Shown here one piece after another: positions 53,254 to 60,887 of a stretch of DNA of 64,000 nt. The notes beneath the pieces were generated by a model. It was not told the origin of the DNA. It did no database searches and saw nothing but the letters and a program-made list of their open reading frames with translations. The stretch comes from Sunxiuqinia elliptica (lineage in GTDB: Bacteria; Bacteroidota; Bacteroidia; Bacteroidales; Prolixibacteraceae). Position 1 is the first letter of the stretch, and each line of letters begins with the position of its first letter. The stretch spans positions 620,001 to 684,000 of the forward strand of contig NZ_FONW01000002.1 of the NCBI RefSeq assembly GCF_900113005.1, given 5' to 3'. Made by a program: the position numbers and the translations under genes.

Positions 53254-55278
53254 ATGACAACTAAAAGAAGTATTCTTTCAATCTTTTTTCTGCTGTTTGC
53301 TTTTCACAGCTTTGCGCAGATACTGGAACCGGTCAAATGGTCGTTTGACTCGAAACAGAACGGTAACGAAGTAAAGTTGATTTTTAAAGCAACTATTGAG
53401 GATGACTGGCACCTTTACGACACCTCGTTACCTGATGGCGGACCTGTCCCAACGTCAATCAATTTTGAAGATACCTCAAAATTTGAATTGGTTGGGGAGC
53501 TGGAGAAAAAGCCAAAACCCACGGAGAAGTTTGATCAAACCTTTCAGATGGATTTACGCTACTTTGATGGCCAGGCAGAGCTGATTCAAACCATTCGTTT
53601 AAAAACGGATGAGCCCTTGACAATTGCAGGTTACGTAGAGTTTATGTGTTGTAACGATGAAACGTGTTTGCCTCCAACAGAAGCTGATTTTTCTTTTTCG
53701 CTGAATGGCGCGGATGACGCGAAGGCGGAAGCTCCAGCAGCAGAGCAAGCCGAATCGGATAAAACAACAAAGGTGTTGACCGATAAAGGGAAAGAAGGAT
53801 CGACTGAAACTTTGTGGTTGTTTTTCTTTTTCTCCTTTTTAGCAGGCTTGGCAGCCATTCTTACCCCTTGCGTTTTCCCGATGATTCCGATGACGGTTTC
53901 GTTCTTTATGCACAGTGGCGAATCGAAGATAAAGGCGCGGTTACACGCAGCTTTCTATGGGTTTTCAATCATTGCTATTTATACCATTGTTGGAACCTTA
54001 GTGGCCGTTCTTTTTGGACCTGATGCTGCTAACTGGTTAAGTACACACTGGTTACCCAATACGCTATTCTTCATCATCTTTATGGTGTTTGCATTCTCTT
54101 TCTTCGGAATGTTTGAGATTGTCTTGCCAAGTTGGTTGGTTAATAAGTCCGACAAACAAGTTGATAAAGGTGGATTCTTGGGGTCGTTCTTTATGGCCCT
54201 GACCTTGGTGTTGGTTTCGTTCTCATGTACCGGGCCAATTGTCGGTGCGATTTTGGTTGAATCGGCTGGCGGAGAAGTCTTGAAACCCATTATTGGAATG
54301 TTCGGATTTGCCTTGGCTTTTGCACTTCCTTTTACGTTGTTTGCCTTATTCCCCGGATGGTTGAGCAACCTGCCAAAGTCCGGTGGTTGGTTAAACTCCG
54401 TAAAAGTGGTATTGGGATTTTTGGAACTGGCGCTTGGATTGAAATTCCTGAGTATTGCCGATCAGACTTACCACTGGGGAATTCTGGACCGGGAGGTTTA
54501 CCTGGCTTTGTGGATCGTTATTTTCACTTTGATGGGCTTCTACCTTTTAGGAAAACTGAAATTCTCGCACGATAGTGAAACCAAGTTTGTGTCTGTGCCA
54601 CGTTTGATGATGGCTATTGCTACATTCTCCTTTGTGATTTATTTGGTTCCCGGGATGTTTGGAGCTCCGTTGAAAGCGATCTCTGGTTACCTGCCACCAC
54701 AAACGACACACGATTTTGACCTGCATAAAATAATTCGCGATGAGGTAAAACTGGTTAGCTCAACGGGTGGGGCAATCAATCATTTTGATGATAATGAACT
54801 CTGCGAAGAGCCTAAGTTTGGCGAATTCCTGCACTTGCCTCATGGCTTGGAAGGTTACTTCGATTTTGAGCAAGGCATGGCTTGTGCCAAAGCATTGAAT
54901 AAACCCGTGTTCATCGATTTTACGGGGCACGGCTGTGTAAATTGCCGGGAAATGGAAGCGGCCGTTTGGTCAGATCCTCGCGTGTTGGAGCGATTGAAAA
55001 ATGACTTTGTCATCATTGCACTTTATGTAGATGATAAGTCCAAGCTTCCGGAAGAGGAGTGGGTGACTTCCTCTTACGATGGAAAAGTGAAAAAGACCTT
55101 GGGGAAAAAATATGCTGATTTTCAGATTACCCGTTTCGGTGTAAACGCACAACCTTACTATGTGTTGATGGATACAAACGAAGACCTGTTGGTTGAGCCA
55201 AAAGCTTACGACTTGAATCCAGATAATTTTGTTCGCTTCCTGGATGAAGCGTTGGAAGAGTTTAAGAAACGGCAATAA
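53254..55278 (+). CDS. dsbD: Thiol:disulfide interchange protein DsbD
   Basis: Carries electrons from cytoplasmic thioredoxin to the periplasm; 674 residues. Signal peptide (about 1-21), N-terminal alpha domain with CCNDETC (about 132-138), eight-helix CcdA-like core with Cys in TPCVFPMIPMTVSFF (about 206) and SCTGPIVGAILV (about 323), and a C-terminal thioredoxin domain with GHGCVNCREMEAAVW (about 560-563). All three cysteine pairs are present. Its last bases and terminator are duplicated 3 kb downstream. Confidence 0.94.
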   Translation: MTTKRSILSIFFLLFAFHSFAQILEPVKWSFDSKQNGNEVKLIFKATIEDDWHLYDTSLPDGGPVPTSINFEDTSKFELVGELEKKPKPTEKFDQTFQMDLRYFDGQAELIQTIRLKTDEPLTIAGYVEFMCCNDETCLPPTEADFSFSLNGADDAKAEAPAAEQAESDKTTKVLTDKGKEGSTETLWLFFFFSFLAGLAAILTPCVFPMIPMTVSFFMHSGESKIKARLHAAFYGFSIIAIYTIVGTLVAVLFGPDAANWLSTHWLPNTLFFIIFMVFAFSFFGMFEIVLPSWLVNKSDKQVDKGGFLGSFFMALTLVLVSFSCTGPIVGAILVESAGGEVLKPIIGMFGFALAFALPFTLFALFPGWLSNLPKSGGWLNSVKVVLGFLELALGLKFLSIADQTYHWGILDREVYLALWIVIFTLMGFYLLGKLKFSHDSETKFVSVPRLMMAIATFSFVIYLVPGMFGAPLKAISGYLPPQTTHDFDLHKIIRDEVKLVSSTGGAINHFDDNELCEEPKFGEFLHLPHGLEGYFDFEQGMACAKALNKPVFIDFTGHGCVNCREMEAAVWSDPRVLERLKNDFVIIALYVDDKSKLPEEEWVTSSYDGKVKKTLGKKYADFQITRFGVNAQPYYVLMDTNEDLLVEPKAYDLNPDNFVRFLDEALEEFKKRQ

Positions 55279-55296
55279 TCTCTATTGTCATTGACG

Positions 55297-55347
55297 AAAA
55301 AGCGGCTGAAGCAAATTGCACCATGCAATGCTTTAGCCGCTTTTTTT
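55297..55347. terminator. Terminator after dsbD (copy A)
   Basis: AAAAAGCGGCT...AGCCGCTTTTTTT arms, with an inner GCAAATTGCA/TGCAATGC stem, end in seven T. It works on both strands; also present in copy B. Confidence 0.85.
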
Positions 55348-55352
55348 GTTGC

Positions 55353-55438
55353 TTAGTTTGATTTGAGGGCCTTGCCTATCCGGCAGCAAGCTTCTTCAAT
55401 ATTCTTCGGGTTAGCAGGAGTTTCTCCCTTGATAAAAC
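55353..55438 (-). pseudogene. 3' fragment of DGC-protein gene, cut by REP element
   Basis: On the minus strand this fragment encodes FIKGETPANPKNIEEACC and the end RIGKALKSN, matching the C-terminus of the intact DGC protein at 58348-58725. The rest of the gene is replaced by REP DNA. An apparent 150-codon frame through it is a chimera of REP and this tail. Confidence 0.85.
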
Positions 55439-55442
55439 TCTT

Positions 55443-55532
55443 GCTGGCGCTGGTCTTTGACCCGTGCCCTGCTTTGCAAAAGCAAAAGTTTGCCTTGATG
55501 GACAAGACACCGATTGCAAATTTGCAATACCG
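55443..55532. repeat. Paired REP element (BIME) 1
   Basis: Left REP hairpin GCTGGCGCTGGTCTTTGACC plus CGTGCC; conserved spacer with GCTTTGCAAAAGCAAAAG; then an inverted right REP, degenerate after CACCGATTGCAAAT. Starts 4 bases after direct repeat copy A. It resembles the elements at 57373 and 58161 over the full length. Confidence 0.85.
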
Positions 55533-55569
55533 CGTGATTTTATCGCCAACGATGAAATAGTATTTCATG

Positions 55570-55602
55570 TTTGCCCGTTTCAAAAAACTCTTTATATTTT
55601 TG
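55570..55602 (+). promoter_or_regulatory. Promoter of the RAYT gene
   Basis: TTTG at 55570-55573 and TATTTTTG at 55595-55602 are separated by 21 bases, matching the Bacteroidota -33/-7 consensus exactly. The RAYT start codon follows 17 bases later. Confidence 0.7.
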
Positions 55603-55619
55603 ATTAAGCGATAATTATA

Positions 55620-56150
55620 ATGAGTCGGAAATATAAATTTCATAATCCTGACGGGGTGTATTTTGTTTCTTTTGCTGTTTTGGGCTGGGTGGATGTCTTT
55701 ACCCGGAATGAATACAAAAATATTCTTGTAGAAAACCTGGCTTATTGCCAAGCCCATAAGGGCCTTGAGATTTTTGCTTGGTGCATTATGACCAATCATG
55801 TACATTTGATCGCAAGGGCCAAGGAAGGCTTTTTGTTACAGGATATTCTCCGGGATTTCAAGAAGTTTACCAGTAAAGCAGTTATTAAGGCTATTGTTGA
55901 AAATCAAGGAGAAAGTCGCAAAGAATGGTTGCTGGAGCAATTTAAAACAGCAGAAGGTTACCGCTTTTGGAGAAATGACAACAAACCTGTCGAACTTTGG
56001 AGTAATGCAGTTATTGACCAAAAGCTGAATTATCTCCATCAAAATCCGGTTGAAGAAGGTTTAGTCTTTCAGGCAGAACATTATATGTACAGTAGTGCAA
56101 TTGATTATTCCGGAGAAAACGGGATGCTTAACGTTATCGTGATTACATAA
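55620..56150 (+). CDS. REP-associated tyrosine transposase (RAYT), Y1/IS200-like HUH nuclease
   Basis: Protein of 176 residues of the Transposase_17/Y1 family. The HUH motif is IFAWCIMTNHVHLIARAKEG (residues about 51-70), and the catalytic tyrosine lies in LNYLHQNPVEEGLV (about 139-152). The N-terminus SRKYKFHNPDGVYFVSFAVLGWVDVF and C-terminal YMYSSAIDYSGENGML are typical of Bacteroidota RAYTs. RAYTs nick REP hairpins in single-stranded DNA and are thought to spread them. The gene appears intact, lies between REPs, and has its own promoter. Confidence 0.92.
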   Translation: MSRKYKFHNPDGVYFVSFAVLGWVDVFTRNEYKNILVENLAYCQAHKGLEIFAWCIMTNHVHLIARAKEGFLLQDILRDFKKFTSKAVIKAIVENQGESRKEWLLEQFKTAEGYRFWRNDNKPVELWSNAVIDQKLNYLHQNPVEEGLVFQAEHYMYSSAIDYSGENGMLNVIVIT

Positions 56151-56154
56151 TCAC

Positions 56155-56180
56155 GGCACGCTTTACAAAAGCGCGCCAGC
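56155..56180. repeat. Single REP hairpin after the RAYT stop
   Basis: GGCACGCTTT-ACA-AAAGCGCGCC followed by AGC: same architecture (stem ending GCGCCAGC) as the BIME REPs, in inverted orientation, 4 bases after the RAYT stop codon. Confidence 0.8.
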
Positions 56181-56581
56181 GAGGGGTTTTACTTACATCT
56201 GATGAACGATTTAAAGATAATGTTAAACCTCTTGGGAAAAAGCTTGATAAACTGAAGAAGTTAAAAGGTGTGAGCTATAAGTATAAAAATAAAGATAGAG
56301 TTCCCTACAACACCAATAGTAATTTAAGTGAGAAAGAGCAGGCTGATATTGACCTTATGGGCAATATGAAGAAGGAGGACCGCACAAGAATCGGATTTTT
56401 GGCACAGGATGTGGGATCGTTATTCCCGGAATTGGTAGAAGAAGACAAGGCTGGTAATAAATATGTTGATTATGTAGGGCTAATCCCGGTTTTAGTTGAG
56501 TCGGTAAAAGAACAACAGGAGCAAATTGATGAGCTCTTAAAGTTGGCCGCGAAAAAAGGATTAATTACCAATAAAAACTAA
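56181..56581 (+). pseudogene. C-terminal fragment of a tail-fibre/S74-domain protein
   Basis: In-frame from the REP edge, GVLLTSDERFKDNVKPLGKK leads into IGFLAQDVGSLFPELV and VDYVGLIPVLVESVKEQQEQ, the intramolecular-chaperone (Peptidase_S74) domain found at the C-terminus of phage tail fibres and many Bacteroidota surface proteins. Everything upstream of this domain is missing and replaced by REP DNA. No start codon upstream; an internal ATG is not credible as a gene start. Confidence 0.82.
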
Positions 56582-56586
56582 ACGTT

Positions 56587-57390
56587 ATGAAACAACTATT
56601 ATTGATAATTACAATTGTGTTTTTTGCATTGCAAGTAAAAGCACAATACTTTTATAATGAGTATGATGAAATCATTCCATATTCATTGACAGAAAAGTAT
56701 AAAGATATCGTGCGAACTGACACGATTCACTCCTTGGTATTGCCTTCGTTTGATAATGACTCCTTATTCTTTAAATACAACGATGTAAAAACGTATCAGG
56801 AAGTAGGTAGCAACTTTGCTTGTGGTTTTATCATTGATTCTTTGCTAAATTTCCAGGATTATGCAAAACGAATTGAAATAGAAGAAGGAACTTTATGGAT
56901 TATGACCATTGAAAGTGAAACTGCTCAAGCAATAGGTATTAAAATTAATAAGTTTGATTTGCCAGAACATGTTTATTTATCAATTTATCCGGGAACTATC
57001 CCGTATATAATTCAGAGTGCAGAACCTGAATTTAAGAAGGATTTTGATAATGAGCGCATAAGAAAACGTGGATTATATGATTTAGTGCATGATAAAAAAA
57101 TGGTTATTGAATTTTTTGTCCCCAGGGGGGTCAATTTTACCCCAAGCTATCTCATTAATAAAGTAACATACGATTATCATGGACTTGGACGGCCGGGAAA
57201 TAGAATTGATTTTGAAAAATACAAAGAAGAATATGAAGACCAAAGTTCAGGGATGATTTTAAAAAGTGGCGGGCATACAAATACTCCGGCTTTACCATGC
57301 CAACAAGATGTTGTTTGTCCTGATGTAATTCAATGGTCAAATGAAGCTAAGTCTGTTGTTTTCATTCGCCTTGCTGGCGCGGGTCTATGA
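56587..57390 (+). pseudogene. 5' part of exported trypsin-like peptidase gene, truncated by REP
   Basis: Signal peptide (KQLLLIITIVFFALQVKAQ) and about 240 residues, ending in TNTPALPCQQDVVCPDVIQW and SNEAKSVVFI, after which the frame enters REP DNA and stops. The CP/W-x-x-E...SVVxI segment is where the catalytic domain of lysyl-endopeptidase-like serine proteases begins in Bacteroidota; that domain is missing. The family call rests on this junction and is tentative; the truncation is clear. Confidence 0.65.
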
Positions 57391-57461
57391 CCCGTGCCTT
57401 GCTTTGCAAAAGCAAAAGTTTGGCCTGCTGGACAAGGCACCGATTGCAAATCGGCGCCAGC
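57373..57461. repeat. Paired REP element (BIME) 2, most complete copy
   Basis: Begins GCTGGCGC and ends GCGCCAGC. Left hairpin GGCGCGGGTC-TAT-GACCCGTGCC, spacer of about 37 bases, right hairpin GGCACCGATT-GC-AAATCGGCGCC. Interrupts the peptidase gene. Confidence 0.9.
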
Positions 57462-57464
57462 TAG

Positions 57465-57551
57465 GGGGATGTTGGTTATACTCAATGGCAAACAAAGACA
57501 TATGTCATCCCAACTGTTCCATGGATTGGCTTGCTAATTAATCAATACTAA
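57465..57551 (+). pseudogene. Short C-terminal gene fragment right of BIME 2
   Basis: In one frame the DNA after the REP reads GDVGYTQWQTKTYVIPTVPW and then IGLLINQY before a stop. It looks like the end of a coding region that lost its front part, but I do not recognise the family. Confidence 0.35.
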
Positions 57552-57556
57552 TAATT

Positions 57557-57922
57557 ATGCGCACAAGTGTTAAGATTTTATTTACGGTTATATCTTTAAT
57601 AATAGTAATCATACTGGTAAATATTTTTGGACCAAATTATGATGAAATTAGAAATCAAGCATATAAATCGTTAAAGTTCGATTTATATGATGGAATTATT
57701 GTTGAGAAATATTTAGATAAGGACAATCACAATTATCCGACCATGAAAATTAATACTACGAAGGGATTACAAGTTGTCCGTCTTCCATTAGATAAGAGTG
57801 GTTTGTTTGAGTTTGTAGAAATTAAGGACTCAATTTTTAAAGACTATGGAAGCTACAATGTTGAGGTTTATCGTAATAATGAAGTTTACAATTTTATTCT
57901 TGATTATGGAATTGAACATTAA
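57557..57922 (+). CDS. Hypothetical single-TM protein, 121 residues
   Basis: Not recognised. An N-terminal membrane helix (about 7-27, KILFTVISLIIVIILVNIFG) and a soluble part with alternating hydrophobic pattern suggesting beta strands. AT-rich codon use compared with dsbD and the ars genes fits foreign or relaxed DNA. Lies within the REP-bounded island, directly after a gene fragment. Confidence 0.55.
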   Translation: MRTSVKILFTVISLIIVIILVNIFGPNYDEIRNQAYKSLKFDLYDGIIVEKYLDKDNHNYPTMKINTTKGLQVVRLPLDKSGLFEFVEIKDSIFKDYGSYNVEVYRNNEVYNFILDYGIEH

Positions 57923-58017
57923 TTTTGAATACTTCTTATTTTCTCTGTTCGGAAGATAAGCTATAGTATGAAGCCCAAATAGTTTAAAGAGCTGTCCGCT
58001 ACTGCCGGATGGCTCCA

Positions 58018-58094
58018 CTTACCCCTCGTCTTAGCGTTAGCGGTGACGAGGGGTAAGCTGATGGTCGTTTGTAACGACAATACACAGCCGTATT
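58018..58094. repeat. Cluster of three consecutive hairpins
   Basis: CTTACCCCTCGTC/GACGAGGGGTAAG (13-bp arms, 58018-58057), GTCGTTTGTAACGAC (58064-58078) and AATACACAGCCGTATT (58079-58094). No coding DNA here. It is unlike the BIME REPs and may be a second palindromic repeat family. Confidence 0.6.
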
Positions 58095-58160
58095 GCATTG
58101 AAAAGCATTTCTTAATACCTTTCAATTAAAAATGTCTGCCGACAACTATTTTATCCCCTT

Positions 58161-58249
58161 GCTGGCGCTGGTCTGTGCCCCGTGCCTTGCTTTGTAAAAG
58201 CAAAAGTTTGCCCTGCTGGGCAAGACACCGATTGCAAATCGGCGTCAGC
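58161..58249. repeat. Paired REP element (BIME) 3 (right edge of island)
   Basis: Begins GCTGGCGC, ends GGCGTCAGC. Same spacer as the other copies with a few substitutions. It abuts direct-repeat copy B with no gap. Confidence 0.88.
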
Positions 58250-58433
58250 GGAAGAGTTTAAGAAACAGCAATAATCTCTATTGTCATTGACGAAAAAGCG
58301 GCTAAAGCAAATTGCGCCATGCAATGCTTTAGCCGCTTTTTTGTTGCTTAGTTTGATTTGAGGGCCTTGCGTATCCGGCAGTAAGCTTCTTCAACATGCT
58401 TTGGGTTAGCAGGAGTTTCTCCCTTGATAAAAC
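58250..58433 (+). repeat. 184-bp direct repeat, copy B (right edge of island)
   Basis: See copy A. It includes a remnant of the dsbD 3' end (GAAGAGTTTAAGAAAC followed by GCAATAA) that is no longer attached to dsbD, and the 3' end of the intact DGC gene. Confidence 0.92.
58291..58342. terminator. Terminator copy B, serves the ars operon
   Basis: Same hairpin as after dsbD. On the minus strand it lies 6 bases after the DGC stop and ends in GCCGCTTTTTCG. Confidence 0.8.
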
Positions 58434-58725
58434 CCAAGTCAGTTAGCCGGATATGGGTGTAGTTGGTTAATTGGTTGCGTTCCATGGTGAGTTTGCCACA
58501 GTCGAGCGGGCAACCATCAATAATTAACATGTCTGAGTCCCGAACCGAATTGATCATGGAGTCGATGCCGGCACCAATAAATGCCAGGCATTTCATTTGG
58601 CGATCACCTTGCAGGTGCATTCTGCGAGCTACCAAGTCCGAAAGTTGACCCAAGTCAGCGGCACCTGAGCAGGCAAAAACGGTTTGGGAAGTTTGATTGT
58701 CGCATGAGCATTTTCCTTCATTCAT
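58348..58725 (-). CDS. DGC-domain putative zinc-binding protein
   Basis: Protein of 125 residues with the DGC motif in MLIIDGCPLDCGK (about 85-97), two further cysteine pairs (KCSCDNQ, FACSGAADLGQLSD) and MKCLAFIGAG. The family (PF08859) is of unknown biochemical function and often accompanies metal/redox operons. Last gene of the arsenical-type operon; starts 12 bases after the permease stop. Its C-terminal end is duplicated at 55353-55438. Confidence 0.88.
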   Translation of the reverse strand: MNEGKCSCDNQTSQTVFACSGAADLGQLSDLVARRMHLQGDRQMKCLAFIGAGIDSMINSVRDSDMLIIDGCPLDCGKLTMERNQLTNYTHIRLTDLGFIKGETPANPKHVEEAYCRIRKALKSN

Positions 58726-58737
58726 GCTTTTGGTTTT

Positions 58738-59760
58738 TTAGGTAAAAATGAGGTAGTTGAATGTGAATCCAACTAAAACAATTCCTAAAGCCACCACGCC
58801 AACAAAAACGGCAATCAGCTGCCATTTGAGAACCTTCTTTAGAATGATGATTTCAGGTAGTGAGAGGCCGATGACTGACATCATAAAGGCCAGTGCCGTT
58901 CCCAGTGAAACTCCTTTTTCGAGGAGCACACTAACGATGGGGATAATTCCGGCGGCATTGGAATAAAGAGGGATGCCAACCACAATTGCAAGTGGAACAG
59001 AATACCAGTTTTGACTTCCTAAGGCTTCCGATAAAAAGTTGTCGGGAACATAGCCATGAGCACCGGCTCCAATGGCAATTCCTATGATTACGTAGATCCA
59101 GATTTTGCCAACAATTTCTTTGACTGAGTTCCATCCGGCTTGAATGCGTTGCTCCGCTGTTGGTGCTTTCTCTTCGATCTGTTGTTGGCCCGACTTTACT
59201 TGGTAAACCCAATCAGCAACATAGTGTTGAAGTTGTAGCTTTTCGATGATAAAACCAGCCAGTATGGCCACGATCAACCCGGTAATAACGTAGATGACAG
59301 CCACTTTCCAGCCGACTAAGCCAATCAGCAATACCAGGGCAACTTCGTTAATGATAGGGGCGGCAATCAAAAAGGAGAACGTTACACCAATAGGGATTCC
59401 TGCTTCAACAAAACCCAGAAAAAGCGGAATTGCGGAGCAGGAGCAAAATGGGGTAACAATTCCCAATAAGGCAGCCATGATATTGCCCGTGAAAAGAGAT
59501 TTGCCTTCCAGTGCCTTTCGGGTTTTTTCGGCTGAAAAATAGCTTCGTACAATCCCAATGATAAAGATGATGAGTACTAAAAGCAGCATCACTTTGGGGA
59601 CTTCAAAAACAAAGAAGTTGAGTGACTGAGCAAAATGGCTATCCGGGTTCAGGTTCAATACACCATAGGTTAGCCAGTCGGCTATTGGCTGCAGGTTTAA
59701 ATAGGTGATTACCCATATTGGCAGCAATAGCAACAAGAGGAGTAAGTTCGACTTTTTCAT
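58738..59760 (-). CDS. DUF318/ArsP-type permease
   Basis: Membrane protein of 340 residues with about nine hydrophobic segments. The family signature GIVTPFCSCSAIPLFLGFVEAGIPIG is present together with AAPIINEVALVLL and PLYSNAAGIIPIVSVLL. Related permeases (PF03773), such as ArsP, export trivalent organoarsenicals. The start ATG overlaps the arsG stop by one base (TAATG). Role in organoarsenical or metal efflux inferred from family and operon. Confidence 0.85.
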   Translation of the reverse strand: MKKSNLLLLLLLLPIWVITYLNLQPIADWLTYGVLNLNPDSHFAQSLNFFVFEVPKVMLLLVLIIFIIGIVRSYFSAEKTRKALEGKSLFTGNIMAALLGIVTPFCSCSAIPLFLGFVEAGIPIGVTFSFLIAAPIINEVALVLLIGLVGWKVAVIYVITGLIVAILAGFIIEKLQLQHYVADWVYQVKSGQQQIEEKAPTAEQRIQAGWNSVKEIVGKIWIYVIIGIAIGAGAHGYVPDNFLSEALGSQNWYSVPLAIVVGIPLYSNAAGIIPIVSVLLEKGVSLGTALAFMMSVIGLSLPEIIILKKVLKWQLIAVFVGVVALGIVLVGFTFNYLIFT

Positions 59761-60458
59761 TAAAACCAAGTAATTATTACGTAATAAACTCCTACGCCAA
59801 CAAAAAGCGTAGCGATAATTTTTCTAAACCAAATTTCGATTGTTTTCAGTCCGCTGTAAATTGCTCCTACTTTGGAAACGGCAAAGGCTATTATCCATGC
59901 AAAAAGGATAACAGGAAGTGCTGTTGCAATTGCAAAGATGATCGGGAGTATTAATCCTGATGTGGATTGAATGGTCAGCGGAATGAGCATACCGAAAAAT
60001 AGGACGGCACTGTAGGGACAAAAAGCCAGGGCAAATAGAACTCCCAGAAGAAATACGTCCAGAAAGCTTTTGCGCTCTTGCTGTTCAAAGTGTTTGGCCA
60101 ACTTGTTTAAGCCAGGAAGCTTCAGTGGAATAATTCCCAACATAACCAGCCCGATGAAAATGAGCAGGGGGCCTAGAATCTTTTCACCATATTGCTGAAA
60201 AAGCAGGGAAATTTGAAACTGATCCGCTCCCAGGAAAAGAATCGTTGCCAAGGAGGTGTAGGCAAAAGCGCGGCCCAAAGTATAGATCAGGCCATTGGTA
60301 AACACCCGGCTGCGTGAACTGATATCTTTTCCCAAAAAGCCGATAGCAGTGATGTTGGTTGCCATTGGGCAGGGACTTAGTGCAGTCATCAACCCTAAAA
60401 TGAGGGCTGAAAGTGCAGTGTATTGTGTGTTCTCCAGTATGGTTTGCAGAAAATCCAT
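59760..60458 (-). CDS. ArsG-type permease (CcdA-like fold)
   Basis: Membrane protein of 232 residues with six helices and paired proline/cysteine signatures MTALSPCPMATNITAIGFLG and LFALAFCPYSAVLFFGMLIPL. This pattern belongs to the aromatic aminobenzylarsenical efflux ArsG group. It lies 2 bases after the ArsF-like gene, as in ArsEFG systems known from Shewanella. Exports reduced aromatic arsenicals by family knowledge; a general thiol-relay role is the alternative. Confidence 0.82.
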   Translation of the reverse strand: MDFLQTILENTQYTALSALILGLMTALSPCPMATNITAIGFLGKDISSRSRVFTNGLIYTLGRAFAYTSLATILFLGADQFQISLLFQQYGEKILGPLLIFIGLVMLGIIPLKLPGLNKLAKHFEQQERKSFLDVFLLGVLFALAFCPYSAVLFFGMLIPLTIQSTSGLILPIIFAIATALPVILFAWIIAFAVSKVGAIYSGLKTIEIWFRKIIATLFVGVGVYYVIITWF

Positions 60459-60460
60459 GC

Positions 60461-60847
60461 TTACTGAGCTTGTAATTCCTTAACCGCTTTCTGAATGGCT
60501 TCTTTCAGTTTGTCCGGATTGCTTCGGGCATACATAAAACCTTTGCTGGTCAGATCAATGGATTTGGTCCCATTGGATAGAATCAGGGCTTGTCCGGCAG
60601 CTCCCACCTTTTGGGCAAGCGATTTGTTTGCGTCTTCTTCAATATTTAAGGATTTGAGCTGAATGTCAAGTGTTTTTAAGGCTTCCTGCGATACGGCTTC
60701 TACAGCTTTGCAGGTCGCACATCTACGGGTGTTGTGGAAATAGTAAGCTTCAATTTTGTCTGTTGCTTTTGGGGCTGTAGCTGCCTCTTTTTGAGCGGTA
60801 GCGCTGATGCCAACAAGTAGGAGCAGGCAAAGGATTGTTGTTTTCAT
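60461..60847 (-). CDS. ArsF-like exported thioredoxin-fold protein
   Basis: Protein of 128 residues with signal peptide (MKTTILCLLLLVGISATAQ). The core IEAYYFHNTRRCATCKAVEA has a CxxC motif (about 43-46), and KSLNIEEDANKSLAQKVG follows. These features match the nitrophenyl-compound nitroreductase subunit ArsF family, predicted partner of ArsG. Periplasmic location implied. Confidence 0.82.
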   Translation of the reverse strand: MKTTILCLLLLVGISATAQKEAATAPKATDKIEAYYFHNTRRCATCKAVEAVSQEALKTLDIQLKSLNIEEDANKSLAQKVGAAGQALILSNGTKSIDLTSKGFMYARSNPDKLKEAIQKAVKELQAQ

Positions 60848-60887
60848 GATACGGTGATTTTGGTTTTTTAGTTTGGTGAATGGTGGT

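Larger units (their letters stand above)
55254..55438 (+). repeat. 185-bp direct repeat, copy A (left edge of island)
   Basis: Matches 58250-58433 at about 95% (nine substitutions and one T fewer in copy B). It covers the last eight codons of dsbD, the bidirectional terminator and the last 27 or so codons of the DGC-protein gene on the minus strand. Copy A joins dsbD; copy B joins the intact DGC gene. Confidence 0.92.

Noticed and set aside
55353-55805. 150-codon minus-strand frame with a DGC-like C-terminus
   Set aside because: Its 5' part is the complement of REP DNA and the RAYT gene start; only the last 27 or so codons are real duplicated DGC sequence.
57341-57541. 66-codon plus-strand frame through BIME 2
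   Set aside because: It is a read-through of the REP palindrome in a different frame from both flanking gene fragments.
55443-58249. Three regularly similar repeats as a CRISPR array
   Set aside because: Repeats are about 90 bp, palindromic, and spaced by 0.7-1.9 kb with genes between; no cas genes.
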